DNA of 64,000 nucleotides from Bradyrhizobium erythrophlei (GTDB lineage Bacteria; Pseudomonadota; Alphaproteobacteria; Rhizobiales; Xanthobacteraceae), in NCBI RefSeq assembly GCF_900129425.1, contig NZ_LT670817.1, positions 7,530,001-7,594,000 of the forward strand. The letters are read 5' to 3'. Position 1 is the first letter of the stretch, and every line of letters begins with the position of its first letter. The notes under the pieces were generated by a model. It made no database searches. It saw only the letters and a program-made list of their open reading frames with translations, and was not told the DNA's origin. Both the position numbers and the translations under genes were made by a program. This document shows positions 56,401 through 61,387 of the stretch, piece by piece.

Positions 56401-56711
56401 TACTCGACGTGGCCCGTCAGCGCGTTGACGAGATCGCCGGTGAGGTGGGCGCCGTCGGGTGACGCCAGCGGAGCGCGCTTCTCGCCCTTGAAGTAATCGT
56501 GCAGGACCAGTTCGCGGTCGTCGTTGGAAAGAATCAGGTCGACGCCGGACCGCTTGAAATCCCCGGTAAAGAGCAAATGCGCGTCCGGGACGACAATGGC
56601 GTCCGAAGGAGCGTGGGGATGGGAAACCGTCTCGACATGGGCCTGCGCGTGGGAATGCGCATCCAAACCGTCAGCAGCAAGCTCGCCGCCAAAATTACCT
56701 TCGAATTTCAA
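38487..56711 (-). CDS. Giant repeat adhesin, type I secretion substrate (6074 residues)
   Basis: One frame of 18.2 kb. Residues ~40-110 (LLFTGDFKRSGVDLILSNDD, DYFKGEKRAPLASPDG) form an N-terminal module typical of large secreted adhesins. ~115-300 is a FecR-like domain (TAVRNGVSIILNQGDNVEKG, then KHGDMKIDTPVATMGIRGTA). ~375-680 has two VCBS/cadherin-like units ending TITGTND and TITGTD. ~845-1905 has twelve ~88-residue repeats, ~2610-3550 eight ~120-residue repeats, and ~3550-4200 seven ~92-residue repeats. ~5030-5150 has an RTX-like block (NGGAGNDLLDPG, GGAGSDTFVFG). ~5310-5720 is beta-helix-like. The C-terminal 90 residues (GGSGSNAFVFNFAGIGQDTV and on) act as a type I signal. It is likely exported by the PrtD/HlyD-like pair and retained at the surface. 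The start codon is TTG at 56711 with a weak ribosome site; no better in-frame start is seen. Confidence 0.93.
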   Translation of the reverse strand: MKFEGNFGGELAADGLDAHSHAQAHVETVSHPHAPSDAIVVPDAHLLFTGDFKRSGVDLILSNDDRELVLHDYFKGEKRAPLASPDGAHLTGDLVNALTGHVEYSQADGSASAGKVIGHVTKLAGTATAVRNGVSIILNQGDNVEKGDVVQSGSGSTLGITFIDGTVFGLSSNARMVLNEMVYDPNGSNNSSLLSLVAGTISFVAGETAKHGDMKIDTPVATMGIRGTAVLVEIDFDVPGQGGTPDAKFQVLVEPDGHTGSYILFEKGTLTPLVTVDKAGQFVSIHNGDVSVGNALMSPDIQKLITDVFALKFTDNTNTNTKTAGLSTDTVTPQSFGLIRLPDGTVAAPFFLNPIQPNNSPPPSTPTGTGSPNQHVDLPPAIHAFGNGFTEHALLTGSSVLDTVTGIINFVDINPGDAPSVKTSFDSFSYQNAQHIDVTATLNAQQLADIAAVEVKLSLVPDPGNNNNGSVAWTYSVADGAFDFLAAGETLTLTYQGRVDNNYAPNDEASVTSFTITITGTNDVPVITAGPESVAYSGGKFTPGGNLPTIGNAPTTGTLSFTDVDLTDTHTVAVQLTDASMSGPGAATLDMAALDALAPAPMAAFEKALSAVVANDSTLTGSGTIDWALADLPVYLADFIPTGEVLTLTYTVTLTDSQQATSTQTITVTITGTDAAAVVWIATTQTGSTGDWNDTANWETGTVPTATDDAIIITDQLQTLTPYYPVTINAAAAAKSLTMNDYGTLFTNSPKLINNSTLTVGAGGVSLSADSIVNNSGTISVAGQMEVLDQSSLQNYGQITLQDGGDFKDNSTITNFGSGTIEVAGGTLNVLVGVANSGQIAVDANATMALNGATITGGIVTNKSGGIVDLTGTAVLKNGSLGNSGQINVSGIGNELYGETVTANHALEVLSGGALLIDQGSTVANTGAITVDATATLTVNDAGISGGTVTDSGTLDLTGTAVLKNGSLGNSGQINVSGIGNELYGETVTANHALEVLSGGALLIDQGSTVANTGTITVDATATLTVNDAGITGGTVTNKSGGIVDLTGTAVLKNGSLGNSGQINVSGIGNELYGETVTANHALEVLSGGALLIDQGSTVANTQTTVDGALTLNSATINNGTVTVDSGGEIDLTGSGVLNGGHLGNSGQMKATGSGNALHGETVTANALLEVMSGGGLTIDQTSTVANTATQIDSGGTLTLNAATITGGTVTNQSGGTIDLIGAGVIQTGSLGNAGTINVTGSGNALHGETVTANSLLEVMSGGALTIDQTSTVANTATQIDSGGTLTLNAATVTGGTVTNKAGGTIDLTGTGVIQTGSLGNAGTINVSGIGNELFGETVTANALLEVMSGGALTIDQTSSVANTATQIDGGGTLTLNAATVTGGTVTDSGTLDLTGTAVLKNGSLGNSGQINVTGSGNALHGETVTANSLLEVMSGGGLTIDQTSTVANTATQVDSGGTLTLNAATVTGGTVTNQAGGTIDLTGTGVIQTGSLGNAGTIDVTGSGNALHGETVTANSLLEVKSGGALTIDQTSTVANTATQVDSGGTLTLNAATVTGGTVTNQSGGTIDLTGGGIVKGGSLGNAGTIDVTGTGNALDTETVTANTMLEVMSGGGLAIDQTSTVANTATQVDSGGTLTLNAATVTDGTVTNKAGGTIDLTGTGVIQTGSLGNAGTIDVTGSGNALHGETVTANSLLEVMSGGALLLDQGTGVTNGGTVTVDNTGTLSLNTATISGGTVTNKAGGTIDLTGGGIVKGGSLGNAGTIDVTGSGNALHGETVTANNMLEVMSGGGLTIDQTSTVANTATQIDSGGTLTLNAATVTGGTVTNQSGGTIDLTGTGVIQTGSLGNAGTIDVTGSGNALHGETVTANNVLEVMANSALLLDQGTGVTNGGTITVDGTATLTLNTASITGGTINDYSLGTDGITVLAGSIDVSGASTINGNASLNHGGVTVESNVTLTLDNDTVTGTTFNDVDAATSIIQIDDGTTLTLSGAIINGGTINDGTTGGTGTPKTFGSIDVTGSSKISGASLNNGGVTVESGKILTLDNVTVTGTTIADPGTIKVETNTTLTLAGTDTITGGQFAIGQGKVAQAAPGSVLLSGVSIGNLKTGNPQVTLTITASSGSLAALSGSGLTVVGGQNGTNGTIEVTGTLSAVNAALASGLTYSPVGTSNTLAMTIDDGSGDTAFRTVTINTAGVSPTFQVTDASGAIRIAGPSGQNSGLVDITGTTTLSSDEVFSGSANLKVEANATLKLIHTGTHGGTITNNGTIEITGESGINGGLLNIGANGVLLVDTGKLLTLNTSTVTGGTVTDNGTIEVTNSSAINGANLSHGGVTVDSGQTLTLDGTTVNGTAFTDTATGAALSVDGGDTLTLQNGASVSGGTLSIGSSLGVLDIAYGTAGTGATLDHVTVGNSGTVQVDAGTTLTLLDGTAITGGTIADHGTIDATGDSSIGTGTTVNNYATIEATGGTLKIHDAVNNAGTLEANGGTLVVDGDISGAGTATIGGGGTLDLGGADAQAVTFNGLGTLQLEASSNFTGTVSGLATGDVIYLTNTAVTSAYFEGPTLIVNGQPTSFQISGVPAGDTFAFKSDPSGGTDLKLLPQVLAVGSPAVATGVETQAIQLDFSDSVTGATLSKFVISGIPDGAILSDGSNSVVSDGSTPIDVKGWTLSSLTVTPTNDANFTLSAMVTAVDGNGYDYTLPESESVTVKPTAPAVTWSANGSGIETQITLGNDLAVAIASQTGDNNTLNTLTISGVPDGATLSDGHGNSVISDGSTPINVKGWTLSSLTVDTSHAAVPDGNFTLTATATEKDGNGDISTTGTASEVVTVDPAAPTVTWTATASGVETAPIVLGNDLAVAIASQTGDNNALNTLTISGVPDGAILSDGHGNSVISDGSTPIDVKGWTLSSLTVAPTNDANFTLTATATEKDGNGDISTTGTASEVVTVDPAAPTVTWTATASGVENAPIVLGNDLAVAIANQTGDNNTLNSLTISGVPDGATLSDGHGNSVISDGSTPIDVKGWTLSSLTVAPTNDANFALTATATEKDGNGDISTTGTASEVVTVDPAAPTVTWTATASGVETAPIVLGNDLAVAIASQAGDNNTLNTLTISGVPDGAILSDGTIAHTITSDGSTPIDVKGWTLSSLTVDTSHATVPDGNFTLTATATEQDGNGDISTTGTASEVVTVDPAVPTVTWTATASGVENAPIVLGNDLAIAIASQAGDNNTLNTLTISGVPDGAILSDGTLAHTITSDGSTPIDVKGWTLSSLTVDTSHATVPDGNFTLTATATEQDGNGDISTTGTASEVVTVDPAAPTVTWTATASGVENAPIVLGNDLAVAIASQAGDNNALNTLTISGVPDGAILSDGTIAHTIASDGSTPIDVKGWNLSSLTVDTSHAAVPDGNFTLTATATEQDGNGDISTSGTASEVVTVHPAAPAVTWTATASGVENAPIALGNDLAVTIASQTGDANALHSLTISGVPDGATLSDGTNSVISDGSTPIDVKGWALSSLTVATTNDANFTLTATATEQDGNGDISTTGTASEHVSVNPTVTLTGLDGNNDAVEGTQLVATFDDPNAGSDITYTWTVGGHAVQGATGNTYTPTEADEGQAISVSVSFQETNGDFKTGSASAGTVQESAADQTLSLSGLDTNHNAVEGQQITAAVNDPDAGSGITYTWTVGGQTVQGDSGNTYTPTEADEGKTISVSASFTDSHGNAETPSASAGTVQESAADQTLSLSGLDTNHNAVEGQQITAAVNDPDAGSGITYTWTVGGQTVQGDSGNTYTPTEADEGKTISVSASFTDSHGNAENPSASAGTVQESAADQTLSLSGLDANQNAVEGQQITAAVNDPDAGSGITYTWTVGGQTVQGDSGNTYTPTEADEGKTISVSASFTDSHGNAENPSASAGTVQESAADQTLSLSGLDNNQNAVEGQQITAAVNDPDAGSGITYTWTVGGQTVQGDSGNTYTPTEADEGKTISVSASFTDSHGNAENPSASAGTVQESAADQTLSLSGLDNNQNAVEGQQITAAVNDPDAGSGITYTWTVGGQTVQGDSGNTYTPTEADEGKTISVSASFTDSHGNAENPSASAGTVQESAADQTLSLSGLDNNQNAVEGQQITAAVNDPDAGSGITYTWTVGGQTVQGDSGNTYTPTEADEGKTITVSASFTDSHGNAENPSASAGTVGAAPPSGGSTQPVVAFSPATLSFAPDNLQHFVFPALTISDPGTGIDHATVTWTTGDGGGISFNGLSFTGNVVDDIRVTPDGNGYDFTALAGATTADFVDVLSHITFQSWNPQTATFTVTVSDSGDSTTDSVTATSTVDVLVPPTWEVWTGGGDGGDWNDPTSPNGSNWSLGRAPISTDYVYIGGNATVSDDLNENGTDQSVTQLHILSGTTLDLSNSGASGGSGPSYTFDVTGAQDPANDVYEAVQNAGLIDVQNATFDITGNTLNTGTIQADGTGAVVTFGAVDVDGSGGTIAALGGLVNLDGTYVQYGTLSIDSNSTVDVETANPTTLDDVAVNATDTTSILEVTTTASLTLEDGTTITNGTLTIDSGSTLYIEAGLTNGLGATLDGVSVSNSGTIQVDLNSSPTTSTLTLDDGTTITGSALSIGSSGVLDIEAGPNGPVYGATLDGVAVSDKGALDIGDVTSGAILTLDDGTTVTGGGTGTLTINSANTLDIEAGPNGPGYGATLDGVAVTDNGALDIGDVASGAILTLDDGTTVSGGGIGTLTINSGDTLHIEAGTNGLVHGATLDDVQVNNSGTIQVGSTTVVVDATLTLDDGTTITGGTLSIDSGDALTLQDASIVGTAITLSGTGDTLALDSSSTITGTVSGFTSGDIIDFTGIAPGQHPQLSYDSGSGVLTLGSQSITLAGTYQASDFVLVGDHNGGTEVLFQPTATITVLTSAGLDFQTKPNPLTEMGSGTIQSGAGGSTFTIVDSGSSNEFVFDGYNFSYDGSGHVTGGTITAIHEFDAGGNPIVDFTGQFDAASWMADVKDAAAGDFSELNTLVSSYNFSFVGNSGPDGFGGAGHNETLNGGAGNDLLDPGAADGGQHTLTGGAGSDTFVFGAGYGAVTITDFDQGNSGSYDPTEADQIQLKNLAGVTPSVSDDGHGNVTVNFGNGDILTLLGVTTAELNAFNPVIAAGVSQPGAIQIPAGTPDGKGGYVPVISSNNFTFSDPDPFNTHTVSSSFDSAASNLGALDAPIGEFSATLLSDSSSGTPGVVNWSFTLNSTDLLLLDNAGLMPSFDEVYDVTVNDGHGGTATQQISIQFDGAALPATVDVISGAIAPVSATTATSELFQLQGASISGSSGNGLSISSTDSNSSDHIVVETDPLSSISVSGGYDGISLSGGAAGLVVFNAASSISATGIGSVGIYAFGTGNVAVNDLANTSVSGGKYGIFADSGNAGNGTADVAVNVYANATVTSTVSYGILALNLETGNINVTTSSGDLITSGSAGINAVNEDTSIALSANSVIDVNASGTINSGSTATNSGNPPAGILAGYFGPGPNNPATYPLSGLYGTVFVNNSANINAAAGDGIRAYNYGDGNITVNDTAGTITALGGTSPTNGYGYGISVDNFGTGNSYVTTAAGTEIHSGGSGIYANDADATAPPGGPGVISIVAYGTIISGDIPTGSGKAAAGILAGYNFNSTADASDLGNVSIDDFAAITAAAGTDGIRGYNYGTGTVTITVESGATIDGPRYGVDAFGQGGNVSVTNHGSITGGTDAIDATTTGAGTANVDNFGDLTGDVVTSGGSTITNEIGANWSLNGSNAFGGSSSLTNAGTIDSNGTSSFSGLSSLINTGTIEVQSGSLKIGSTNGISGTGSFKIDAGTTLEIASGASSGQTVTFNSTTGMLKLDNAQNFHGVVSGFSTTDGTQAHSDQIDLANINHDSLSFSETFNTANDVLTVTDGTNTANIQFTGNIGSLSFVDDGNPINGVSGTSGTIVFDPPAANSSPPSAAVAYGPGPATSNTIVASVPNQTLTGGSGSNAFVFNFAGIGQDTVANFHPATDTLQFGGAIFETAQAVLNAIQDDGHGNTVVTLDAHDAITLSGVVKAQLHAADFHFV
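42400..42990 (-). repeat. Short beta-helix repeats in the adhesin gene
   Basis: About four units of roughly 180 bases with YGATLDGVAVSDKGALDIGD and ILTLDDGTTVTGGG. Confidence 0.75.
44120..46060 (-). repeat. Seven tandem 276-base repeats in the adhesin gene
   Basis: Six copies are nearly identical with a 276-base period (units begin near 44150, 44426, 44702, 44978, 45254 and 45530), and a seventh, older copy lies at about 45795-46060. Each encodes an Ig-like unit with TYTWTVGGQTVQGDSGNTY and TPTEADEGKTISVSASFTD. The near identity at DNA level, including silent positions, means recent expansion or conversion. Confidence 0.9.
46060..48890 (-). repeat. Eight tandem ~354-366-base repeats in the adhesin gene
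   Basis: Units share LTISGVPDGATLSDG, STPIDVKGWTLSSLTV and NFTLTATATEKDGNGDIST. Spacing varies with a six-to-twelve-base indel in the loop (NDAN or DTSHAAVPDGN form). The two copies at the C-terminal (low coordinate) and N-terminal (high coordinate) ends of the array are more diverged than the middle ones. Confidence 0.9.
51000..54180 (-). repeat. Twelve tandem ~264-base repeats in the adhesin gene
   Basis: Each unit of about 88 residues carries GSLGNAGTIDVTGSGNALHG, ETVTANSLLEVMSGG and QTSTVANTATQ. The Thr/Gly/Asn-rich pattern is typical of parallel beta-helix surface proteins. Two subtypes (VIQTGSLGNAGT and VLKNGSLGNSGQ) interleave, which suggests shuffling within the array. Confidence 0.88.
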
Positions 56712-57309
56712 ATGACCACCGCAAATGGTTAATATTGAAATAATTTTAGAAGTCTAAACGTCCATACCATTGCAAGATGCATTGCGAAACCATCTCCTGC
56801 TTGCAGAACTGCGATCGGCCAAGGCCGCCACGAACGACTCTTCTGTACAATCCTTCAAAAATCCAAGTAGTATATAACTACTACCCAAGTATACCTCGGC
56901 CATTGGCAGGTTTCGTCGGATCCTTTCGTGTAAATCCGAGTATAAAAATCAAGCAGATGTACTTGTTCGACCTTTACCTGCATTTCCTTGCAGGATACTG
57001 CGCCGATTTCGGCGCCAATACTGTGATCTAAATAACAAAGCGGACGATTCCGGCGAATTAGCCATACCGAGCGGAAGTCGCCGCGACACAACCTCCGCGG
57101 GTCCTTGTCGCGCCTCGCAAGGGGACTTTCGCCCCCTGAACGGGTGTTGTGTAAAATTTTCAGCAAACTGGCGAGACGGATTTCAGCCTGTTTCACGGTT
57201 TCCGCGGCCCGGCGTCCGGCTTTAAGCAGAATAAAAGCCCGACCTCCCATCATCGCCTGCGAAACGATCCGGTCACGAGCTGGCTAACCAGCCTCGCCGA
57301 TGCCCGGAC
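56712..57309. promoter_or_regulatory. AT-rich divergent promoter region of the adhesin and BTLCP genes
   Basis: About 600 bases without a gene, clearly poorer in G+C than its surroundings between 56730 and 57050. It separates the adhesin (leftward) from the LapG-like protease (rightward). At 56866-56882 is AGTAGT-N5-ACTACT, and at 56863-56869 and 56885-56891 is the direct repeat CCAAGTA, 22 bases apart (two helical turns). This is a good candidate operator for a dimeric activator or repressor of the adhesin. Confidence 0.55.
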
Positions 57310-58119
57310 ATGGGGCGTCAGATGGGGTTTTTCAGTCATTCGCACGCATGGCGTGCCGTCATACTTGCCTGCGGCCTGACCTGGATCGGACCGGCGGCAG
57401 ACCTCGCAGCCGGAACGCTGATGTCACCCGGCGCGGCGGGTCTGATCCGGAAATCCGCCGAACCCTTCGGGCTTTTCGCTTCGGCACTGTCCTGGGGGGC
57501 CTTGCGGGAAAAGTGGCTTGACGTCGAGCGCAAGCTCGACGACGAACGGGTGCAGCTGGCGCTTTGCGACGGCGACCGCGATCGCTGCGCGTCTCCGGCC
57601 GCCCTTCAGCTTCTTGCCATCGTGGACGACGGGAGAGCCCGCGAGGGACGCGCCCGCCTCGGCGAGATCAATCGCGCGATCAACCTTGCGATCAGGCCGA
57701 TGAGCGATCTGGCCCAATACGGCGAAGTCGACGTCTGGAGTTCGCCGCTGGTCACATTCGCCCATGGCGCCGGGGATTGCGAGGACTACGCGATCGCAAA
57801 ATTCGTCGCCTTGCGGCTGGCCGGCATCTCGCCCGACGATCTGCGGATCGTCATCATGCGCGACACCATCCGCGGCGAGGACCACGCCGTCGCCGCGGCG
57901 CGGCTGGATGGCCATTGGCTGATGCTGGACAATCGCCGCATGGCGATGGTCGAAGACGGCGATGTCAGGAACTACCGGCCGATGTTTGTCATCGATCAAT
58001 ATGGCGCCATGCGGTATGACGAAACGCCACTGCTGGCCAGCGCGACCGGCCAGGATGTGCCGCCGATAGCGCCGAATTCGGCCGTCCAGCCCGGCATGAC
58101 TTCGCCCTCCAACCAGTAA
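57310..58119 (+). CDS. LapG-like transglutaminase-like cysteine peptidase (BTLCP)
   Basis: A 269-residue periplasmic protease of the bacterial transglutaminase-like cysteine proteinase family. An N-terminal hydrophobic segment (~14-35) is a signal or anchor. The catalytic triad is Cys157 in GAGDCEDYAIAK, His192 in GEDHAVAAARL and Asp207 in HWLMLDNRR. In Pseudomonas, LapG cuts the N-terminal region of the adhesin LapA and releases the cell when cyclic-di-GMP falls; LapD controls it. Here the protease gene diverges from the giant adhesin, the usual partnership, but no LapD-like gene is in the window. ATG 57310 has no strong ribosome site; ATG 57322 is an alternative. Confidence 0.88.
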   Translation: MGRQMGFFSHSHAWRAVILACGLTWIGPAADLAAGTLMSPGAAGLIRKSAEPFGLFASALSWGALREKWLDVERKLDDERVQLALCDGDRDRCASPAALQLLAIVDDGRAREGRARLGEINRAINLAIRPMSDLAQYGEVDVWSSPLVTFAHGAGDCEDYAIAKFVALRLAGISPDDLRIVIMRDTIRGEDHAVAAARLDGHWLMLDNRRMAMVEDGDVRNYRPMFVIDQYGAMRYDETPLLASATGQDVPPIAPNSAVQPGMTSPSNQ

Positions 58120-58260
58120 GGTGCGGATTCAAAGACAGGTTGCGGCGAGCCCCTGACGCTGCAATCTGGAAACCCCGGCCGATAATTTCATTTCGCCGCG
58201 AGGTTTGAGCAGCTACCATGGCCGCCACAATAATGTCGTCGTCGTTACTTCGGGGCGGAG

Positions 58261-59379
58261 ATGGGGATGCGGGCAATCGCGCTGGTTATCGTTGCAATCC
58301 TGATTGGATCAGGGCACCCCGCCCTTGCAGAAGACTCACCCGGCCGCCCGATCAGCGAGGCGCTGCCGCTGTTTGACAACAATCATTGTGCGGGATTCAG
58401 GGACCCGGCCGAGCAACTATTCTGTGGCGACCCCGAACTGAACGCGGCCTCCACCAAGCTGAACAGCGCGATCCAGGACAGGCTGAACCGGCTTGCCAAT
58501 CGTCGTCTCGCGATCGCGGAAAACGCGGGATGGGTCAGGGAGCGCAATTCGAGTTGCGGTATTTTTGGAACACTGAATATTTCGAACCAGAACTTCCGAT
58601 CGATCAAGGCCTGTCTGCTGAAAGAAACCGAGGAAAGAATCGCAATATTGATCGATCCCAATTTCGATTGCCTGGCGACGAATACCACCGCCGGCATGCT
58701 GATATGCAGCGATCCTTTGTTGGCTATCGCCAAGACGGAACTCAATGACCAGGTTCTCGGCCTCGTCGCCAGGCTGAAAGCAGACGACGCCAAACAGGCG
58801 TTGGCCGAATATGAGCGATGGAGCCGGGAACGCGATCGGAAGTGCGGCCTGGCGGACAAGGATAATGTGCCGCTGGACGAGCTATCGTCATCCGCGGATT
58901 GTCTGGCGGAATATATCAGTCAGAAGACCGCCGAGATCGTCGCAGCCAAGGGCGATCCGAAACGGGTTTTTGGACGGCATCTGGTCTCTTCCTCTCCCGA
59001 TGCCGACGCGGTTGATTTATGTGTCGCGCAAATTCATTCGGCCAATAGTTGCGATGATTTTTTGACGGTCAGTCGCGTTTCGCAGATTGACGACAAGGTG
59101 GCGGAGCAGAGCGCCGTGGTGACGGCCGATGTCGAAATGGTCGTGCTCTCGCCGTTTGCGGCCTGCAGTCCGGTCGCGTCAAGCTGCACTGGAGCCTGCT
59201 GGGATTTGAAATCGGGCAAGGCGAAGCCGTCGCCGGGAAGCCGGGAGAGTTTGTCGGTGGCACACCGGGTAAGAATCGAGAAGGCGTTCGCGTTCGAGAA
59301 AACCGAAGGCGGCCTCTGGCGCTGCAATACGACCACGCTTCAGCCGATCGATTTCGGCACTGCGCTGAGCGGGCCTTGA
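58261..59379 (+). CDS. Secreted LprI-like (DUF1311) protein
   Basis: A 372-residue secreted protein. The signal peptide is MGMRAIALVIVAILIGSGHPALA. Two repeats of the DUF1311/LprI-like type follow: residues ~40-135 (FDNNHCAGFRDPAEQLFCGD, then AIAENAGWVRERNSSCG) and ~145-225 (FDCLATNTTAGMLICSDP, then EYERWSRERDRKCG). Each has the conserved Cys residues that pair in a disulfide. The family includes lysozyme inhibitors in mycobacteria and many proteins of unknown function. Residues ~235-372 are a further cysteine-rich region I do not recognise. ATG 58261 follows GGGGCGGAG. It is downstream of the LapG-like gene in the same direction, 141 bases apart. Confidence 0.8.
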   Translation: MGMRAIALVIVAILIGSGHPALAEDSPGRPISEALPLFDNNHCAGFRDPAEQLFCGDPELNAASTKLNSAIQDRLNRLANRRLAIAENAGWVRERNSSCGIFGTLNISNQNFRSIKACLLKETEERIAILIDPNFDCLATNTTAGMLICSDPLLAIAKTELNDQVLGLVARLKADDAKQALAEYERWSRERDRKCGLADKDNVPLDELSSSADCLAEYISQKTAEIVAAKGDPKRVFGRHLVSSSPDADAVDLCVAQIHSANSCDDFLTVSRVSQIDDKVAEQSAVVTADVEMVVLSPFAACSPVASSCTGACWDLKSGKAKPSPGSRESLSVAHRVRIEKAFAFEKTEGGLWRCNTTTLQPIDFGTALSGP

Positions 59380-59625
59380 TTGCTTGAGCCGCAGGTTGGG
59401 TTTGCTCGAATACGCCTGGCGATCGATTGACGCCTGCCAACTGAATCAATTTGAACCGTTTTTCCGATGCTGCAGCGCATCCGAAGTGGGCGGGATTTCG
59501 TTTGGCGGAAAAAGATGACGATGCAAATTTTCTCTTTTTGTCTTCGCGTCGTCCCTTGATTGACGCCGTCCTCACCGCGGGCATAGCATCCCGACAGATC
59601 CGCTAGAGATCGATGGGAGGAAGAG

Positions 59626-61377
59626 ATGACATGTGTCGCACGTCAATTCTGTTCGCCTTTTTTTCTTGATGCCAAAATCCGTCTTGACGCGAAATCCGGC
59701 TGCCACTGGCCGGCGCGTCTCGCGCTCGCCGCGGGCCTTGCCGTTCTCGCTCCGCTCGGCGCGAACGCCCAAACCACCGATCAGTTGGTCAAGGGGGCGA
59801 CCGACACCTCGAACGTCCTCAATTACGGCATGGGCTATAATCTGCAGCGGTTCAGTCCGCTCACCCAGATCAACAAGGATAACGCCAAAAATCTGGTTCC
59901 GGTCTGGAACTACAGTTTGGCCGACGACCGAAGCGAGGAGTCGCAGCCGCTGGTCTACCAGGGCGTCATCTATGTCACCAGCAACAGCGCCACGATGGCG
60001 GTCGACGCAAAAACCGGCAAGCAGATCTGGAAGACCAAGGTCGAATACCCCGCGGAAACGCCGCGCATCGTGTGTTGCGGCATCATCAATCGCGGCGTCG
60101 CTATCCACGAGGGCAAGCTGTTCCGCACCACCCTCGATGCCAATGTCATCGCGCTCGATGCCAAGACCGGCAAGGAACTCTGGCGTCAGAAGACGGCCGA
60201 TATCAAGGAGGGCTACTCGATGACGGTGGCACCACTGGTCGCTGACGGGGTGGTCCTCACCGGCATCTCCGGGGCAGAGTTCGGCACCCGTGGTTTCATC
60301 GACGGCTGGGATCCGGAGACCGGCAAGCATCTGTGGCGCACCTATACGGTGCCCTCCCCCGACGAGCCCGGCGGCGACACCTGGAAGGGAGACACATGGA
60401 AGCTCGGTGGCGGATCGACCTGGATCACCGGCTCTTACGATCCGGAGCTGAACACGGTCTATTGGGGCGTCGGCAACCCCGGACCGTTCAACGCGGCGGT
60501 GCGTCCCGGCGACAATCTGTACACCTGCGCGGTGCTCGCGCTTGAACCGAAGACCGGCAAGATCAAATGGCATTACCAGTTCTCGCCGAACAATCCGTTC
60601 GACTATGATGCGGTCGCCGAGATGGTGCTCGCCGACCTCAATGTCGAGGGCAAGCCGACCAAGGTCCTGATGGATGCCAATCGAAACGGCTTCTTCTACG
60701 TGCTTGACCGCACCAACGGAAAACTGCTCGCGGCCAATCCCTATGTGAAGGTCAACTGGGCTTCCAGCATCGACATGAAAACCGGCCGCCCGGTCGAGAC
60801 CGACGTCGTCAAGGATGCGCGCGAAGGCAAGAAGGTCGTGGTCTACCCGTCTATTCTGGGCGGCAAAAACTGGGAGCCGATGTCGTTCGATCCGCAGACC
60901 GGCCTTGCTTATGCCAATACGCTCTCAATCGGCGGCCACTACAAGACCGAGCCCGCGACATACAAGGCCGGCGAATGGTATGTGGGCATCGACCTGACGG
61001 ACTTATGGGAATGGCCTCAGGGGCCGCGCGGCCACCTCACGGCCATCGATCCCATGACCGGGAAGGCAAAGTGGGAAGTGCCGAGCGATATCCCGCGCTT
61101 CTCCGGCGTGCTGTCGACCGCCGGCGGGGTCGTGTTCTCGGGCCAGCTCACCGGCGAGTTCGAAGCATTCGATGCCAGCGACGGCAAGAAATTGTGGCAG
61201 TTCCAGACCGGCTCCGGCATCGAGGGGCAGCCGGTGACGTGGCAGCAGGACGGCATCCAGTATGTCGCGGTGACCAGCGGCTATGGGGGTGTCTATTCGC
61301 TGTTTTCCGGCGACGAACGCCTCGCCAATATTCCGGCGGGTGGGTCGTTGTGGGTCTTCGCTGTAAAAACCCAGTAG
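59626..61377 (+). CDS. PQQ-dependent alcohol dehydrogenase, lanthanide type (XoxF/ExaF-like)
   Basis: A 583-residue quinoprotein with an eight-bladed propeller. A long N-region is followed by a signal peptide ending LAPLGANAQ (cleavage near residue 49). The adjacent cysteines Cys150-Cys151 (RIVCCGI) form the vicinal disulfide over PQQ. Metal ligands are Glu218 (SGAEFGTRG), Asn284 (GVGNPGP) and the catalytic Asp326. The extra Asp328 two residues on (NPFDYDAVAE) is the mark of lanthanide-dependent enzymes; calcium enzymes have Ala, Ser or Thr there. It oxidises methanol, ethanol or a related alcohol in the periplasm. ATG 59626 has GGAGGAAGAG upstream. A cytochrome c and a XoxJ-like protein follow, which is the usual electron acceptor set. 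Confidence 0.92.
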   Translation: MTCVARQFCSPFFLDAKIRLDAKSGCHWPARLALAAGLAVLAPLGANAQTTDQLVKGATDTSNVLNYGMGYNLQRFSPLTQINKDNAKNLVPVWNYSLADDRSEESQPLVYQGVIYVTSNSATMAVDAKTGKQIWKTKVEYPAETPRIVCCGIINRGVAIHEGKLFRTTLDANVIALDAKTGKELWRQKTADIKEGYSMTVAPLVADGVVLTGISGAEFGTRGFIDGWDPETGKHLWRTYTVPSPDEPGGDTWKGDTWKLGGGSTWITGSYDPELNTVYWGVGNPGPFNAAVRPGDNLYTCAVLALEPKTGKIKWHYQFSPNNPFDYDAVAEMVLADLNVEGKPTKVLMDANRNGFFYVLDRTNGKLLAANPYVKVNWASSIDMKTGRPVETDVVKDAREGKKVVVYPSILGGKNWEPMSFDPQTGLAYANTLSIGGHYKTEPATYKAGEWYVGIDLTDLWEWPQGPRGHLTAIDPMTGKAKWEVPSDIPRFSGVLSTAGGVVFSGQLTGEFEAFDASDGKKLWQFQTGSGIEGQPVTWQQDGIQYVAVTSGYGGVYSLFSGDERLANIPAGGSLWVFAVKTQ

Positions 61378-61387
61378 GGTTTCGCGC

